Below, piece by piece: positions 18,731 through 27,736 of a stretch of 64,000 nt of DNA. The DNA comes from Pseudomonas segetis. Lineage in GTDB: Bacteria > Pseudomonadota > Gammaproteobacteria > Pseudomonadales > Pseudomonadaceae. The notes under the pieces are model-generated. The model was not told the origin of the DNA, did not search any database, and saw only the letters and a program-made list of their open reading frames with translations. Numbering within the stretch: the stretch's first letter is position 1; each line of letters starts with the position of its first letter. The translations under genes were made by a program, and so were the position numbers. Where the stretch lies: the NCBI RefSeq assembly GCF_900188155.1, contig NZ_FZOG01000002.1, positions 1,115,971 through 1,179,970 on the forward strand, in the 5' to 3' direction.

Positions 18731-19822
18731 ATGCCTATGATCATTAACGACGCACTGCACCGCCTGCTACTCGACAACCTGACAACCGCCACATTATTGC
18801 TCGATGCGGAACTGCGCCTTGAGTACATGAACCCAGCCGCCGAAATGCTTTTGGCCATTAGCGGCCAACGCAGCCATGGCCAGTTCATCAGCGAGCTCTT
18901 TACTGAATCCGCTGAAGCCGTGAGTTCTTTGCGCCAAGCCGTTGAGGAAGCCCATCCGTTCAATAAGCGCGAAGCGGTATTGACCTCCATAACCGGGCAA
19001 AACCTGACCGTAGACTACGCCGTCACCCCAGTAATCAGCCGCGGCGCAACCCTGTTGCTCCTCGAAGTGTTCCCACGTGACCGCATGTTGCGCATCACCA
19101 AGGAAGAGGCCCAGCTGTCTAAGCAAGAGACCACCAAACTCCTGGTGCGCGGCCTGGCTCACGAAATCAAGAACCCTTTGGGCGGCATCCGTGGCGCCGC
19201 TCAGTTGCTGGCCCGTGAACTCCCCGAGGAAAACCTCAAGGACTACACCAACGTAATCATTGAAGAGGCTGATCGCTTGCGTAATCTGGTTGATCGCATG
19301 CTTGGTTCAAACAAGCTGCCACTGCTATCGATGACCAACGTACATGAAGTGCTCGAACGCGTCAGCAGCCTGGTTGAAGCCGAAAGCCAAGGTTGCATTA
19401 CTTTGGTGCGCGACTACGACCCAAGCATCCCGGACGTGTTGATCGACCGCGAACAAATGATCCAGGCCGTGCTGAATATAGTGCGCAACGCCATGCAGGC
19501 GCTTTCCCCGCTCAGTGATATGCGCCTGGGCCGCATCACCCTGCGCACACGGGCGCTGCGCCAATTCACCATTGGCCATGTCCGTCATCGCCTGGTGACC
19601 AAAATTGAAATCATCGATAACGGCCCAGGCATTCCTCCGGACCTGCAAGAAACCATTTTCTTCCCCATGGTCAGTGGCCGCGCCGACGGCACCGGCCTTG
19701 GCCTTGCAATCACCCAGAACATTATTAGTCAGCACCAAGGGCTGATCGAATGCGAAAGCCATCCGGGCCATACCGTATTTACGATCTTCCTGCCGCTGGA
19801 ACAAGGAGCAACTCAGCCATGA
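18731..19822 (+). CDS. ntrB: Nitrogen regulation sensor kinase/phosphatase NtrB
   Basis: A 363-residue cytoplasmic histidine kinase that phosphorylates or dephosphorylates NtrC under control of PII. It has an N-terminal PAS domain (about 5-120, LLLDAELRLEYMNPAAEMLL), a DHp domain with the phospho-acceptor His in GLAHEIKNPLGGIRGAAQL, and an ATPase domain with NIVRNAMQAL, DNGPGIP and GTGLGLAI. There is no membrane segment, as expected. The start could be this ATG or the ATG two codons on; a CCGGAAG ribosome site precedes both. The stop overlaps ntrC by 4 bases. Confidence 0.96.
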   Translation: MPMIINDALHRLLLDNLTTATLLLDAELRLEYMNPAAEMLLAISGQRSHGQFISELFTESAEAVSSLRQAVEEAHPFNKREAVLTSITGQNLTVDYAVTPVISRGATLLLLEVFPRDRMLRITKEEAQLSKQETTKLLVRGLAHEIKNPLGGIRGAAQLLARELPEENLKDYTNVIIEEADRLRNLVDRMLGSNKLPLLSMTNVHEVLERVSSLVEAESQGCITLVRDYDPSIPDVLIDREQMIQAVLNIVRNAMQALSPLSDMRLGRITLRTRALRQFTIGHVRHRLVTKIEIIDNGPGIPPDLQETIFFPMVSGRADGTGLGLAITQNIISQHQGLIECESHPGHTVFTIFLPLEQGATQP

Positions 19823-21255
19823 GCCGTAGTGAAACCGTCTGGATTGTCGACGACGACCGTTCTATCCGCTGGGTACTGGAAAAAGCCTTGCAGCAAGAAG
19901 GCATGGCCACGCAAACCTTCGACAATGCCGACGGCCTGCTTAACCGCCTGGCCCGGCAACAGCCCGATGTGATTATTTCCGACATCCGCATGCCTGGCGT
20001 CAGTGGGCTTGACTTGCTGGCGCGTATCCAAGAGCTGCACCCGCGCCTGCCCGTCATCATCATGACCGCACATTCGGACCTCGACAGCGCCGTTGCCTCT
20101 TATCAGGGCGGGGCATTCGAGTATTTGCCCAAGCCGTTTGACGTTGATGAAGCCGTGTCACTGGTCAAGCGTGCCAACCAGCACGCCCAGGAACAGCAAA
20201 ACCTCAGCGTGCCCGTTGCTGAAGCGCAAACACCGGAAATCATCGGTGAAGCACCAGCAATGCAGGAAGTGTTTCGCGCCATCGGCCGCTTGTCACATTC
20301 CAACATCACGGTTTTGATCAATGGTGAATCGGGCACGGGCAAGGAACTGGTTGCCCACGCCCTGCATCGCCACAGCCCGCGCGCGGCCTCGCCCTTTATT
20401 GCCTTGAACATGGCGGCAATTCCAAAGGACTTGATGGAATCCGAGCTCTTTGGCCATGAAAAAGGCGCCTTTACCGGTGCAGCCAACCAGCGCCGCGGTC
20501 GCTTCGAGCAAGCCGATGGCGGCACCCTGTTTCTCGATGAAATCGGCGACATGCCGGCCGACACCCAGACTCGCCTGCTGCGGGTACTGGCTGATGGCGA
20601 ATTCTACCGCGTGGGCGGTCATACACCGGTCAAGGTTGATGTACGGATCATTGCCGCCACTCACCAAAACCTTGAGGGCCTGGTGCATGCCGGTAAATTC
20701 CGTGAAGACTTGTTCCATCGCCTCAACGTTATTCGTATTCATATTCCGCGCTTGTCAGACCGCCGCGAAGACATTCCAACACTGGCCCGCCATTTCCTCA
20801 GCCGCGCGGCGCTTGAACTGTCGGTCGAACCAAAGCTGCTGAAAAACGAAACCGAAGATTATCTTCAACAGCTGTCATGGCCGGGCAATGTGCGCCAGCT
20901 GGAGAACACCTGTCGCTGGATCACCGTCATGGCTTCTGGCCGCGAGGTGCACATCGACGACCTGCCACCCGAACTGCTGTCGCAGCCGCAAGACAGTGCC
21001 CCGGTCAGTAATTGGGAGCAGGCGCTGCGCCAGTGGGCCGACCAGTCGCTGGCACGCGGCCAGTCAAACCTGCTCGATACAGCCGTACCGGCATTTGAGC
21101 GGATCATGATTGAAACGGCCCTCAAGCACACCGCAGGCCGACGCCGCGACGCCTCTATCCTGCTGGGCTGGGGCCGAAATACCCTGACCCGCAAGATCAA
21201 AGAGCTGGGCATGAACATCGACGGTGGCGATGACGACGACAGCGATGACAACTAA
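19819..21255 (+). CDS. ntrC: Nitrogen regulator NtrC, sigma-54 activator
   Basis: A 478-residue response regulator. The receiver domain has the acidic pocket (DDD) and the phospho-acceptor Asp in IISDIRMPGVSG. The AAA+ domain has GESGTGKE (Walker A), the sigma-54 contact loop GAFTGA in GHEKGAFTGA, and FLDEIGDMP (Walker B). The C-terminal Fis-type HTH ends ILLGWGRNTLTRKIKELGMN. Phosphorylated NtrC binds GCAC-type dyads such as those before glnA. The ATGA overlap with ntrB shows translational coupling; the very acidic tail (GGDDDDSDDN) is a minor oddity. Confidence 0.97.
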   Translation: MSRSETVWIVDDDRSIRWVLEKALQQEGMATQTFDNADGLLNRLARQQPDVIISDIRMPGVSGLDLLARIQELHPRLPVIIMTAHSDLDSAVASYQGGAFEYLPKPFDVDEAVSLVKRANQHAQEQQNLSVPVAEAQTPEIIGEAPAMQEVFRAIGRLSHSNITVLINGESGTGKELVAHALHRHSPRAASPFIALNMAAIPKDLMESELFGHEKGAFTGAANQRRGRFEQADGGTLFLDEIGDMPADTQTRLLRVLADGEFYRVGGHTPVKVDVRIIAATHQNLEGLVHAGKFREDLFHRLNVIRIHIPRLSDRREDIPTLARHFLSRAALELSVEPKLLKNETEDYLQQLSWPGNVRQLENTCRWITVMASGREVHIDDLPPELLSQPQDSAPVSNWEQALRQWADQSLARGQSNLLDTAVPAFERIMIETALKHTAGRRRDASILLGWGRNTLTRKIKELGMNIDGGDDDDSDDN

Positions 21256-21281
21256 ACCAGTCATCAACATTTAAGCAGCAC

Positions 21282-21307
21282 AAAAACGGGCCTTGGCCCG
21301 TTTTTTT
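21282..21307 (+). terminator. ntrBC terminator
   Basis: AAAAACGGGCC pairs with GGCCCGTTTTT around a TT loop, with seven T residues in total, 26 bases after the ntrC stop. Confidence 0.9.
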
Positions 21308-21393
21308 ATGCACAGGGATCAATTCGATACATTGGGTTTGGACTAGGCTGATGAATGCTGCCTTTGACGGCGATCCAATCGCAGGAGAACCCC

Positions 21394-21852
21394 ATGCCTG
21401 ACAAGACCGGTACAGTCCGCTTACACCGCGTGCTTCGTGCACCGCCTGAATCCATCTACAAGGCCTTTACCGATAAGGGCGCCCTGGAACGCTGGCTGCC
21501 TCCCTATGGTTTTATCGGGACGGTCCATGAAATGGATGCCCGCGTGGGAGGAGGCTATCGAATGTCTTTCACCCACTTTGCCAGCGCAAGCAGCCATTCT
21601 TTTAGTGCTGAATATACCGAGCTTGTACCCCACGAGCGGATCCAGCATAGAGACTGCTTCGACAGCGAGCACCTGCCCGGTGAAATGCTGGTATCGATCG
21701 ACCTGAAAGCCGTTAGCTGCGGAACCGATGTTCATATTGTTCAAACAGGCATTCCCTCTGCCATCCCAGAGGAAATGTGCTATTTGGGTTGGCAAGAGTC
21801 CCTGAGCCAACTGGCACGGCTTGTGGAAGCGAATATTGCCGAGCATGACTGA
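21394..21852 (+). CDS. SRPBCC (AHSA1-like) family protein
   Basis: A 152-residue protein of the START/AHSA1 superfamily. The N-terminal VRLHRVLRAPPESIYKAFTDKGALERWLPP is the typical helix that closes the hydrophobic cavity, and the end GWQESLSQLARLVE is the long C-terminal helix of the fold. The ATG at 21394 has GCAGGAGAA before it. Members bind hydrophobic ligands or act as stress proteins; the ligand here is unknown. The gene is monocistronic. Confidence 0.9.
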   Translation: MPDKTGTVRLHRVLRAPPESIYKAFTDKGALERWLPPYGFIGTVHEMDARVGGGYRMSFTHFASASSHSFSAEYTELVPHERIQHRDCFDSEHLPGEMLVSIDLKAVSCGTDVHIVQTGIPSAIPEEMCYLGWQESLSQLARLVEANIAEHD

Positions 21853-22155
21853 CAACAACGGGCCATGGCTCAGCAGCATTGGCAATAAACCAGCCGCCAT
21901 CCATTACGCGGCCGACTAAGCGATGCCCAATAACAGCGCTCAAAACAGTGCGCATGCACTCATCAGAGACACTTTCAGTGACCAAAGGCGCGGATCAATA
22001 GGCTTTGAATGGCGCAAACAGCCTGTTTTTACTGACATCAAGCGACAATGCAAAAGTTGGCACACTGCCTGCATATACCTAAGTAACTCCAGTTTCGGGG
22101 GCCTTGGTACAGGCAGGCCGGGGATTCCCCTCTTTTATTACATTTGCTTCACCCT
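21853..22155. other. Intergenic stretch without a supported gene
   Basis: This region follows the SRPBCC gene and runs to a long hairpin. A short open frame (21923-22180, plus strand) exists, but it has no ribosome site, no recognisable domain and runs into the hairpin, so I do not call it. The base composition is more AT-rich than the neighbouring genes. Confidence 0.5.
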
Positions 22156-22208
22156 AAATAGACAAAAGCCCGGCCCATGAAATGCATGGACCGGGCTTTT
22201 GTCTATTT
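22156..22208. terminator. Long 24-base-pair hairpin terminator
   Basis: Arms 22156-22179 and 22185-22208 are inverted copies with one mismatch in 24 positions, around a 5-base loop. The core AAAAGCCCGG/CCGGGCTTTT has A and T runs on both sides. It lies 10 bases past the stop of the minus-strand beta-propeller gene and is unusually long for a simple terminator. Confidence 0.85.
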
Positions 22209-22218
22209 GTAGTAGAAC

Positions 22219-23526
22219 TTAGTTGCTCTTATAAGGAATAGTCACGATCCCGTAAGAGTGAGTCAGGGCACTGCCAGGATAACCATCAACGACTGTCAAC
22301 TCTCCCGTCTCGTGGTTAATCTTAAACACCCAGGTTTTTCCTGTGTTTCCGCTGATAACGTTTACATAGTTACCGTCTGCGCTCAGATCCATATCGAGAA
22401 AGTATTCATCGTACTTACTGTCCTGATACGCAATCTCTTGCTTAAGCTTGATGCTGCCGTCTTTATTGATGGCGTAGGTGGAAATGCTTGAAGTCAAAGG
22501 GTTGGTTGTCCAAGCGTATTTCCCATCACGCGAGATAGTTACCCAGCATACTGCCTGCTGGCCACCCCAATAGCCTTTGCCGGCAATAACGTCAGGGGAA
22601 ATAACGCTGAGCTTGCCGTTTTTGTCGATGTTGTATGAAGTGACAGAACCTGATTGCCCTTCAAACAAGCGCAGGAAGGGGTACTTCTTTTTATGCTCGG
22701 CAGACGAGTTGTAAAATTTGTGATCGCTGGTGATGAAGCGGGTCTCGGTAACCAGAAGCGTGTAATTGTCATCTTCACCTTTTACGATTTTCGTGCCGAT
22801 CGGCAAGGCGAAGAAACGGTCTTTCGAAGCCTGTGGAGAATCGATGCTTGATACCGGCTTTTCAGACAGCAAGCCATTTTCGTCAACAGCATAGGCGTGA
22901 GTAACGCCAGTCGTGATCTCAACCACAATCAGATACTTGCCATCACCTGTGAACTCGACACTTGCCGGGCGACCGGTAAGCGGGCGAATGGAGTTGGGAA
23001 TTTCTTTAAGAAAGCCATTGTCATCAATGGTGAAGCCCTTGATATTGCCGTCACTAGGGTCTTCAAGCTTCTTGCCCATGCTGACGACGTAGACAAGGTT
23101 CTTGTAGGACGCAATGCCGTTGGGCTTGATATCGCCAGCCTTGACGACGTTAGTCAGTTTCAGAGACAGGTCGTCCTGAACACGTAATGACGAAAGCGTG
23201 CCATTACCAGCGTTTACAACCAGAACATTCTTGTTATCCGCAGAGCGCCATAGGCCATAGGCTGCGGCCAAAGGGTCGATACCATCGGTAAAGGTATGGC
23301 CGGTTGTAGGGTCATAAGGCAGGCCGAATAGCTCAACAAAGCCCGTGCCCTTGCCACCTGTTTTGTACTCACCGACCTGCGCTAGCGTCCCGTCAGCGAA
23401 TTGCTTGTAACCAACAACGGAATTTTCATCTGCATTATTGGTCGCTACATAGACGCCGCCTGTTATCTCATTGGCGAACGCCGGTAACGAACAGGCAAAC
23501 AGTAAACAACATAATATTTTTTTCAT
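22219..23526 (-). CDS. Secreted beta-propeller protein, lactonase-like fold
   Basis: A 435-residue protein with a clear signal peptide (MKKILCCLLFACSLPAFA). The mature part shows repeated blade motifs such as GGVYVATNN, VVGYKQFADGTL, VTSYNIDKNGKLSVI, ISTYAINKDGSIKL and TWVFKINHETGELTVV, each about 45-55 residues apart, as in seven-bladed propellers of the 6-phosphogluconolactonase/carboxymuconate-cyclase type. Catalytic identity cannot be inferred. The ATG at 23526 has AAGGACGAG before it. Base composition looks more AT-rich than its neighbours, with many AAA and GAT codons, which hints at acquisition. It is a lone gene. Confidence 0.8.
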   Translation of the reverse strand: MKKILCCLLFACSLPAFANEITGGVYVATNNADENSVVGYKQFADGTLAQVGEYKTGGKGTGFVELFGLPYDPTTGHTFTDGIDPLAAAYGLWRSADNKNVLVVNAGNGTLSSLRVQDDLSLKLTNVVKAGDIKPNGIASYKNLVYVVSMGKKLEDPSDGNIKGFTIDDNGFLKEIPNSIRPLTGRPASVEFTGDGKYLIVVEITTGVTHAYAVDENGLLSEKPVSSIDSPQASKDRFFALPIGTKIVKGEDDNYTLLVTETRFITSDHKFYNSSAEHKKKYPFLRLFEGQSGSVTSYNIDKNGKLSVISPDVIAGKGYWGGQQAVCWVTISRDGKYAWTTNPLTSSISTYAINKDGSIKLKQEIAYQDSKYDEYFLDMDLSADGNYVNVISGNTGKTWVFKINHETGELTVVDGYPGSALTHSYGIVTIPYKSN

Positions 23527-23684
23527 GCGGTCTCGTCCTTGAAGGTATTTTGCAAAAAGTACAGCTACTGACATCTAATCCGGTAATGTCTTGTCTGAAG
23601 TTAAGCATAAATTTAATTGGGAGAACAAAACCTCCCCCTCCATCCTGTTTCTCCGTAGGACTGATCTCGCAAAAAGTAATTGGA

Positions 23685-24125
23685 TTATTTTTCCTGCAGA
23701 CTGACCGTTAGCCGCCATTGCCCGTCTACCTGATCAGCGCGCCATTCGCCGCGCAAGGGACGGGCCGCAATAACGGTCAACTGCATATCCCGCCCATCTC
23801 TTTGCAGCCGCCAGTTAACCGCTCGTCCATTGAGCTGCAACTGGCCTTGCTGCTCACGCCCCAGCGTTCGCAAACGCAGCACATAAGCGCCGTCGTATTC
23901 ACCGCTTTGCGGGGTTGGTTGCTCGTTGAACCACAGCTGCAGCCCAGCATCGCGCACCTCGATTCGATCAAGGCGCAGTGCATCCGGGCGAAACAAATCA
24001 CCAAACATCAAGCCGATCAAAAAGCCAAAAATGGCCAGAGAGCCAATCACTCGCAACCAAGGACGAGGCCGATCGCCTATATCAGGAGTAGAATATTGCC
24101 CGCCTTCACGCTCGGAGCCGCGCAT
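23685..24125 (-). CDS. Single-pass membrane protein of unknown function
   Basis: A 146-residue product with one hydrophobic segment (about residues 27-44, IGSLAIFGFLIGLMFG) and a periplasmic beta-rich domain of about 100 residues containing LRTLGREQQGQLQLNGRAVNWRLQRDGRD. I do not recognise a family. Its ATG is the CAT of a CATG that also holds the ATG of trmL on the other strand, so the two start codons overlap by two bases. The ribosome site for this gene is weak, so a later non-ATG start is possible. Confidence 0.65.
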   Translation of the reverse strand: MRGSEREGGQYSTPDIGDRPRPWLRVIGSLAIFGFLIGLMFGDLFRPDALRLDRIEVRDAGLQLWFNEQPTPQSGEYDGAYVLRLRTLGREQQGQLQLNGRAVNWRLQRDGRDMQLTVIAARPLRGEWRADQVDGQWRLTVSLQEK

Positions 24126-24597
24126 GTTTCACGTCATCCTTTTTCAACCAGAAATACCACCCAATACCGGCAACATTATCAGGCTCTGTGCCAATAGCGG
24201 TTGCAACCTGCATTTGATCGAGCCAATTGGCTTTGAATTGGATGATAAACGCTTGCGTCGCGCAGGGCTGGACTACCACGAATACGCCACACTGCAGCGT
24301 CATGCAGACCTTCAGAGCTGCCTCGCCAGCATTGGCCAGCCTCGGGTGTTCGCCTTCACTACCAAGGGTACGCAAGGCTTCCACGAGGTGAGCTACCAAT
24401 CCGGCGACGCCTTTCTATTTGGCCCGGAGAGCCGTGGACTGCCACAAGAGGTGCGTGATGCCCTGCCAGTTGAGCAATGCGTACGCCTGCCAATGCGCGA
24501 AGGCTGCCGCAGCCTGAACCTGTCGAATACCGTTGCAATAGCCGTTTACGAAGCATGGCGACAGCAGGGCTTTGCCATGCCGCCAGCTAATCGCTAA
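24124..24597 (+). CDS. trmL: tRNA (cytidine/uridine-34-2'-O)-methyltransferase TrmL
   Basis: A 157-residue SPOUT methyltransferase that 2'-O-methylates the wobble base of tRNA-Leu isoacceptors. It begins MFHVILFQPEIPPNTGNIIRLCANSG, has FLFGPESRGLP in the SAM-binding knot and ends with CRSLNLSNTVAIAVYEAWRQ, all diagnostic of TrmL. The ATG at 24124 has GGAG six bases ahead. Its start overlaps the divergent gene's start, and it ends at a bidirectional terminator shared with secB. Confidence 0.96.
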   Translation: MFHVILFQPEIPPNTGNIIRLCANSGCNLHLIEPIGFELDDKRLRRAGLDYHEYATLQRHADLQSCLASIGQPRVFAFTTKGTQGFHEVSYQSGDAFLFGPESRGLPQEVRDALPVEQCVRLPMREGCRSLNLSNTVAIAVYEAWRQQGFAMPPANR

Positions 24598-24624
24598 CAC
24601 CATTCAGCCGTTGATCTACAGCCA

Positions 24625-24653
24625 CAAAAAAACGCCAGTGAAGGCGTTTTTTT
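24625..24653. terminator. Bidirectional terminator between trmL and secB
   Basis: AAAAAAACGCC pairs with GGCGTTTTTTT around a 6- to 7-base loop, in the gap between two convergent genes. Long A and T runs allow use from both sides. Confidence 0.92.
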
Positions 24654-24678
24654 GCAAGTCATCCCTGGCGGGAAGAGC

Positions 24679-25167
24679 TTAGTGGGTAGCGTTTTCCGGT
24701 GCAGCCTGCTGCAGACGTTGCAGCTCTTGTGCATAGAGCGCGTCGAAGTTCACCGGCGCGAGCATCAATGCTGGGAACGAGCCGCGAACCACCAGGCTGT
24801 CGAGGGTTTCACGGGCATAGGGGAACAGGATGTTCGGGCAGAAAGCGCCAAGGGTGTGGCTCATCGACGCCGCATCCAGCCCCTTGATCAAGAAGATACC
24901 GGCCTGCTGAACTTCAGCGATGAAGGCCACTTCGTCACCGTTCTTGACCGTCACCGACAAGGTCAGCACGATCTCGTGGAAGTCACCATCCAGCGGTTTC
25001 TGACGGGTATTGAGGTCCATCTCGACTGCTGGGGTCCATTCCTTGCGGAAAATCTCTGGGCTCTTGGGTGCTTCGAAAGAAAGGTCACGTACGTAGATAC
25101 GCTGCAACGAGAATTGCGGGGTTTGCTCTTCAGTTGCGCCAGCGCCAGTGTTTGCTTGTTCAGTCAT
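24679..25167 (-). CDS. secB: Protein-export chaperone SecB
   Basis: A 162-residue tetrameric cytoplasmic chaperone that keeps preproteins unfolded and passes them to SecA. The sequence [22 protein letters not shown], the LTLSVTVK strand and the [31 protein letters not shown] block are signature SecB features. The C-terminal tail is polar and ends near ENATH. It is the last gene of a rhodanese-grxC-secB unit, 111 bases behind grxC, an order shared with enteric and other pseudomonad genomes. Confidence 0.97.
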   Translation of the reverse strand: MTEQANTGAGATEEQTPQFSLQRIYVRDLSFEAPKSPEIFRKEWTPAVEMDLNTRQKPLDGDFHEIVLTLSVTVKNGDEVAFIAEVQQAGIFLIKGLDAASMSHTLGAFCPNILFPYARETLDSLVVRGSFPALMLAPVNFDALYAQELQRLQQAAPENATH

Positions 25168-25278
25168 ACCAAAGCCTTATTGTTAGTTAAACCAAGTTGA
25201 AGAGACCCCAGAGCAGCGGTTTGCAGCCTTGTGCGCCTGTCGCTCGCTGTTCTTGCTGAGATCCCGCGGATATCAGGA

Positions 25279-25530
25279 TTATGCCTTGAGCAATGCGTCG
25301 AGCTTACCGGCGCGCTCCAGGGCATAAAGTTCGTCGCAGCCACCCACATGGACTTCGCCGATCCAAATCTGTGGGACCGAGGTTCTTCCAGCCTTGCGGG
25401 TCATCTCTGCACGCAATGCAGCGTTGCCATCGACTCGCATTTCGGTGAATGCGACCCCTTTATGAGCGAGCAACTGCTTTGCCCGTATACAGAAGGGGCA
25501 ATAATCGCTTGAGTAGATCACGACCTCCAT
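25279..25530 (-). CDS. grxC: Glutaredoxin 3
   Basis: An 83-residue dithiol glutaredoxin that reduces disulfides and glutathionylated proteins in the cytoplasm using glutathione. The redox motif is CPFC in YSSDYCPFCIRAKQLL (the usual GrxC motif is CPYC). TSVPQIWIGEVHVGGCDEL provides the cis-Pro loop and glutathione-binding GG. It starts one base after the rhodanese-like gene ends. Confidence 0.96.
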   Translation of the reverse strand: MEVVIYSSDYCPFCIRAKQLLAHKGVAFTEMRVDGNAALRAEMTRKAGRTSVPQIWIGEVHVGGCDELYALERAGKLDALLKA

Positions 25531-25531
25531 A

Positions 25532-25945
25532 TCACTTCACCACCGGGAGGTTATCACCGCGCCAGGTAGCCATCCCACCTGAGAGCTTTGCAGCGCTGAA
25601 ACCTGCTTTTTGCAGTTCACGAGCAGCGGTACCGGCGTGCTGGCCGGCGGCGTCCACCACCACAATGGTCTTGGCCTTGTGCTTATCCAGCTCTGCGATA
25701 CGGGTCGCCAGTTTTTCATAAGGGATATGCAGCGAGCCAACAATGTGGCCGGCAGAAAAATCTTTTTGCGAACGCACATCCAATGCTACGCCCTGCTCGC
25801 TATTAAGCAGCGCTGTCAGCTCACGGCTGCTCAAGCTCTTACCGCCTTTTTGCAACTCAGTGACCAGCAGCAGCACAAGCAGAATGACGAAAGCACCGGC
25901 TAGCAAATAGTGGTTAGTAACAAATTCAATCGCGTGAGCAAGCAT
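25532..25945 (-). CDS. Membrane-anchored rhodanese-like protein without catalytic Cys
   Basis: A 137-residue protein like E. coli YibN: an N-terminal membrane helix (about residues 13-29, YLLAGAFVILLVLLLV) and a cytoplasmic rhodanese domain with ALDVRSQKDFSAGHIVGSLHIP and GGMATWRGDNLP. In active rhodaneses the loop after the central strand contains Cys; here it reads VVDAAGQHAGT with no Cys anywhere in the domain, so sulfur transfer is unlikely and a binding role is inferred. The ATG at 25945 gives the YibN-like start. It leads the grxC-secB unit and is divergent from gpmI. Confidence 0.9.
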   Translation of the reverse strand: MLAHAIEFVTNHYLLAGAFVILLVLLLVTELQKGGKSLSSRELTALLNSEQGVALDVRSQKDFSAGHIVGSLHIPYEKLATRIAELDKHKAKTIVVVDAAGQHAGTAARELQKAGFSAAKLSGGMATWRGDNLPVVK

Positions 25946-26085
25946 CAGGGATATTCCAGGACGGTAAAATGCCGGCCAGTATACACAGCCCCACAAGTCG
26001 GCCAAACCCCGTCCGGCGGTGACTTGATAGCGTCTAGGCCTTAAAATGGTCAATCTTTATGCCTACAGCAGAGCGAGCCAGCTTT

Positions 26086-27624
26086 ATGAGCGTCACGCCA
26101 AAACCTTTGGTTCTGATCATTCTTGATGGTTTCGGCCACAGCGAAAGCCCCGAATACAACGCCATTTTTGCCGCCAACACGCCGGTTTATGATCACCTGC
26201 GCGCCACGCAGCCCAATGGGTTGATTTCGGGTAGTGGCATGGATGTCGGCCTGCCAGACGGCCAGATGGGCAACTCGGAAGTGGGCCATATGAACCTGGG
26301 CGCGGGTCGTGTGGTGTACCAAGACTTCACCCGCGTGACCAAGGCCATTCGCGATGGCGAGTTTTTCGACAACCCAGCCATCACCCAGGCGGTCGATAGT
26401 GCCGTGAGCAACGCCAAAGCCGTGCATATCCTCGGCCTGCTATCTGACGGCGGCGTGCACAGTCATCAGGATCACATTGCCGCCATGGTCGAACTGGCAG
26501 CCAGGCGTGGCGCTGAAAAAATTTACCTACATGCGTTCCTGGATGGTCGCGATACGCCACCAAAAAGCGCGCAATCGTCGATCGACCTGCTGGACAATAC
26601 CTTCGCCAAACTTGGCAAAGGCCGCATCGCCAGCCTGATTGGCCGCTACTTCGCCATGGACCGTGACAATCGCTGGGACCGTGTCGAGCAGGCCTACAAC
26701 CTGATCGTCAATGGCCAGGGCCAATACAACGCAGCCAACGCCAGCGCCGGCCTGGAAGCCGCCTATGCGCGGGGCGAAAGCGATGAATTCGTGAAAGCCA
26801 CCACCCTGGGTGACGCGGTGTCAGTCGCAGACGGTGACGCCGTGATCTTCATGAACTTCCGCGCCGACCGGGCTCGCGAACTGACGCGCAGCTTCGTCGA
26901 ACCGGACTTCAATGAGTTCGAGCGCACGCGCTCACCGCAACTGGCTGGCTTCATCATGCTCACCCAATACGCCGCGAGCATTGATACGCCAAGCGCATTC
27001 AAGCCAACACCACTGACCAACGTACTTGGCGAGTACCTGGCCAACAACGGCAAGACCCAACTGCGCATTGCCGAAACCGAAAAATACGCCCACGTGACCT
27101 TCTTCTTCTCCGGCGGTCGCGAAGAACCATTCACAGGCGAGGAACGCATCCTGATCCCATCGCCCAACGTCGCCACCTATGACTTGCAGCCAGAAATGAG
27201 CGCGCCGCAAGTGACCGACAAGATAGTCGACGCCATCGAAAACCAGCGTTACGACGTGATTGTGGTCAACTACGCCAACGGCGACATGGTCGGCCACACC
27301 GGCGTCTTCGAGGCCGCAGTGGCTGCGGTTGAATGCCTGGACAGCTGTGTCGGCCGTATTGTCAGCGCGCTCGACAAAGTCGGTGGTGAGGCTCTGATTA
27401 CCGCCGACCACGGCAACGTTGAGCAAATGGAAGATGAATGCACCGGGCAGGCACACACTGCCCACACCTGCGAGCCAGTGCCATTTATCTACGTTGGCAA
27501 GCGCGACGCCCAGGTCCGTGATGGCGCTGTACTGGCAGATATTGCCCCAACCATGCTCACGCTGCTGGGCCTGCCTGTGCCAGAAGAGATGACCGGCACC
27601 AGCATTCTCACCTTCAACAAGTGA
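26086..27624 (+). CDS. gpmI: 2,3-bisphosphoglycerate-independent phosphoglycerate mutase
   Basis: A 512-residue manganese enzyme converting 3- and 2-phosphoglycerate. The phosphatase domain has ILDGFG near the start and the catalytic Ser in [14 protein letters not shown]; the C-terminal metal site includes [11 protein letters not shown] and AHTAHT. The transferase insert lies at about 80-310 with [14 protein letters not shown] and [14 protein letters not shown]. The ATG at 26086 has GAGCGAG ahead of it, while an in-frame ATG 27 bases earlier has no ribosome site. It is a single gene ended by a hairpin. Confidence 0.97.
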   Translation: MSVTPKPLVLIILDGFGHSESPEYNAIFAANTPVYDHLRATQPNGLISGSGMDVGLPDGQMGNSEVGHMNLGAGRVVYQDFTRVTKAIRDGEFFDNPAITQAVDSAVSNAKAVHILGLLSDGGVHSHQDHIAAMVELAARRGAEKIYLHAFLDGRDTPPKSAQSSIDLLDNTFAKLGKGRIASLIGRYFAMDRDNRWDRVEQAYNLIVNGQGQYNAANASAGLEAAYARGESDEFVKATTLGDAVSVADGDAVIFMNFRADRARELTRSFVEPDFNEFERTRSPQLAGFIMLTQYAASIDTPSAFKPTPLTNVLGEYLANNGKTQLRIAETEKYAHVTFFFSGGREEPFTGEERILIPSPNVATYDLQPEMSAPQVTDKIVDAIENQRYDVIVVNYANGDMVGHTGVFEAAVAAVECLDSCVGRIVSALDKVGGEALITADHGNVEQMEDECTGQAHTAHTCEPVPFIYVGKRDAQVRDGAVLADIAPTMLTLLGLPVPEEMTGTSILTFNK

Positions 27625-27645
27625 GTATTGGTTAATAAAAAGCAT

Positions 27646-27681
27646 AAATGCCTCAGCCCGCTGGTCTGGGGCATTTTTTTT
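27646..27681 (+). terminator. gpmI terminator
   Basis: AAATGCCTCAG pairs with CTGGGGCATTT with one T-G wobble around a 9-base loop, followed by eight T residues. Confidence 0.85.
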
Positions 27682-27736
27682 GCTCCGGACCACGGGCATA
27701 CTAGGGTCACTTTATGCACAGGTATGCCTTCGCCCA

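Noticed and set aside
21923..22180. Short plus-strand open frame before the long hairpin
   Set aside because: No ribosome site, no motif, and its 3' end lies in the terminator stem.
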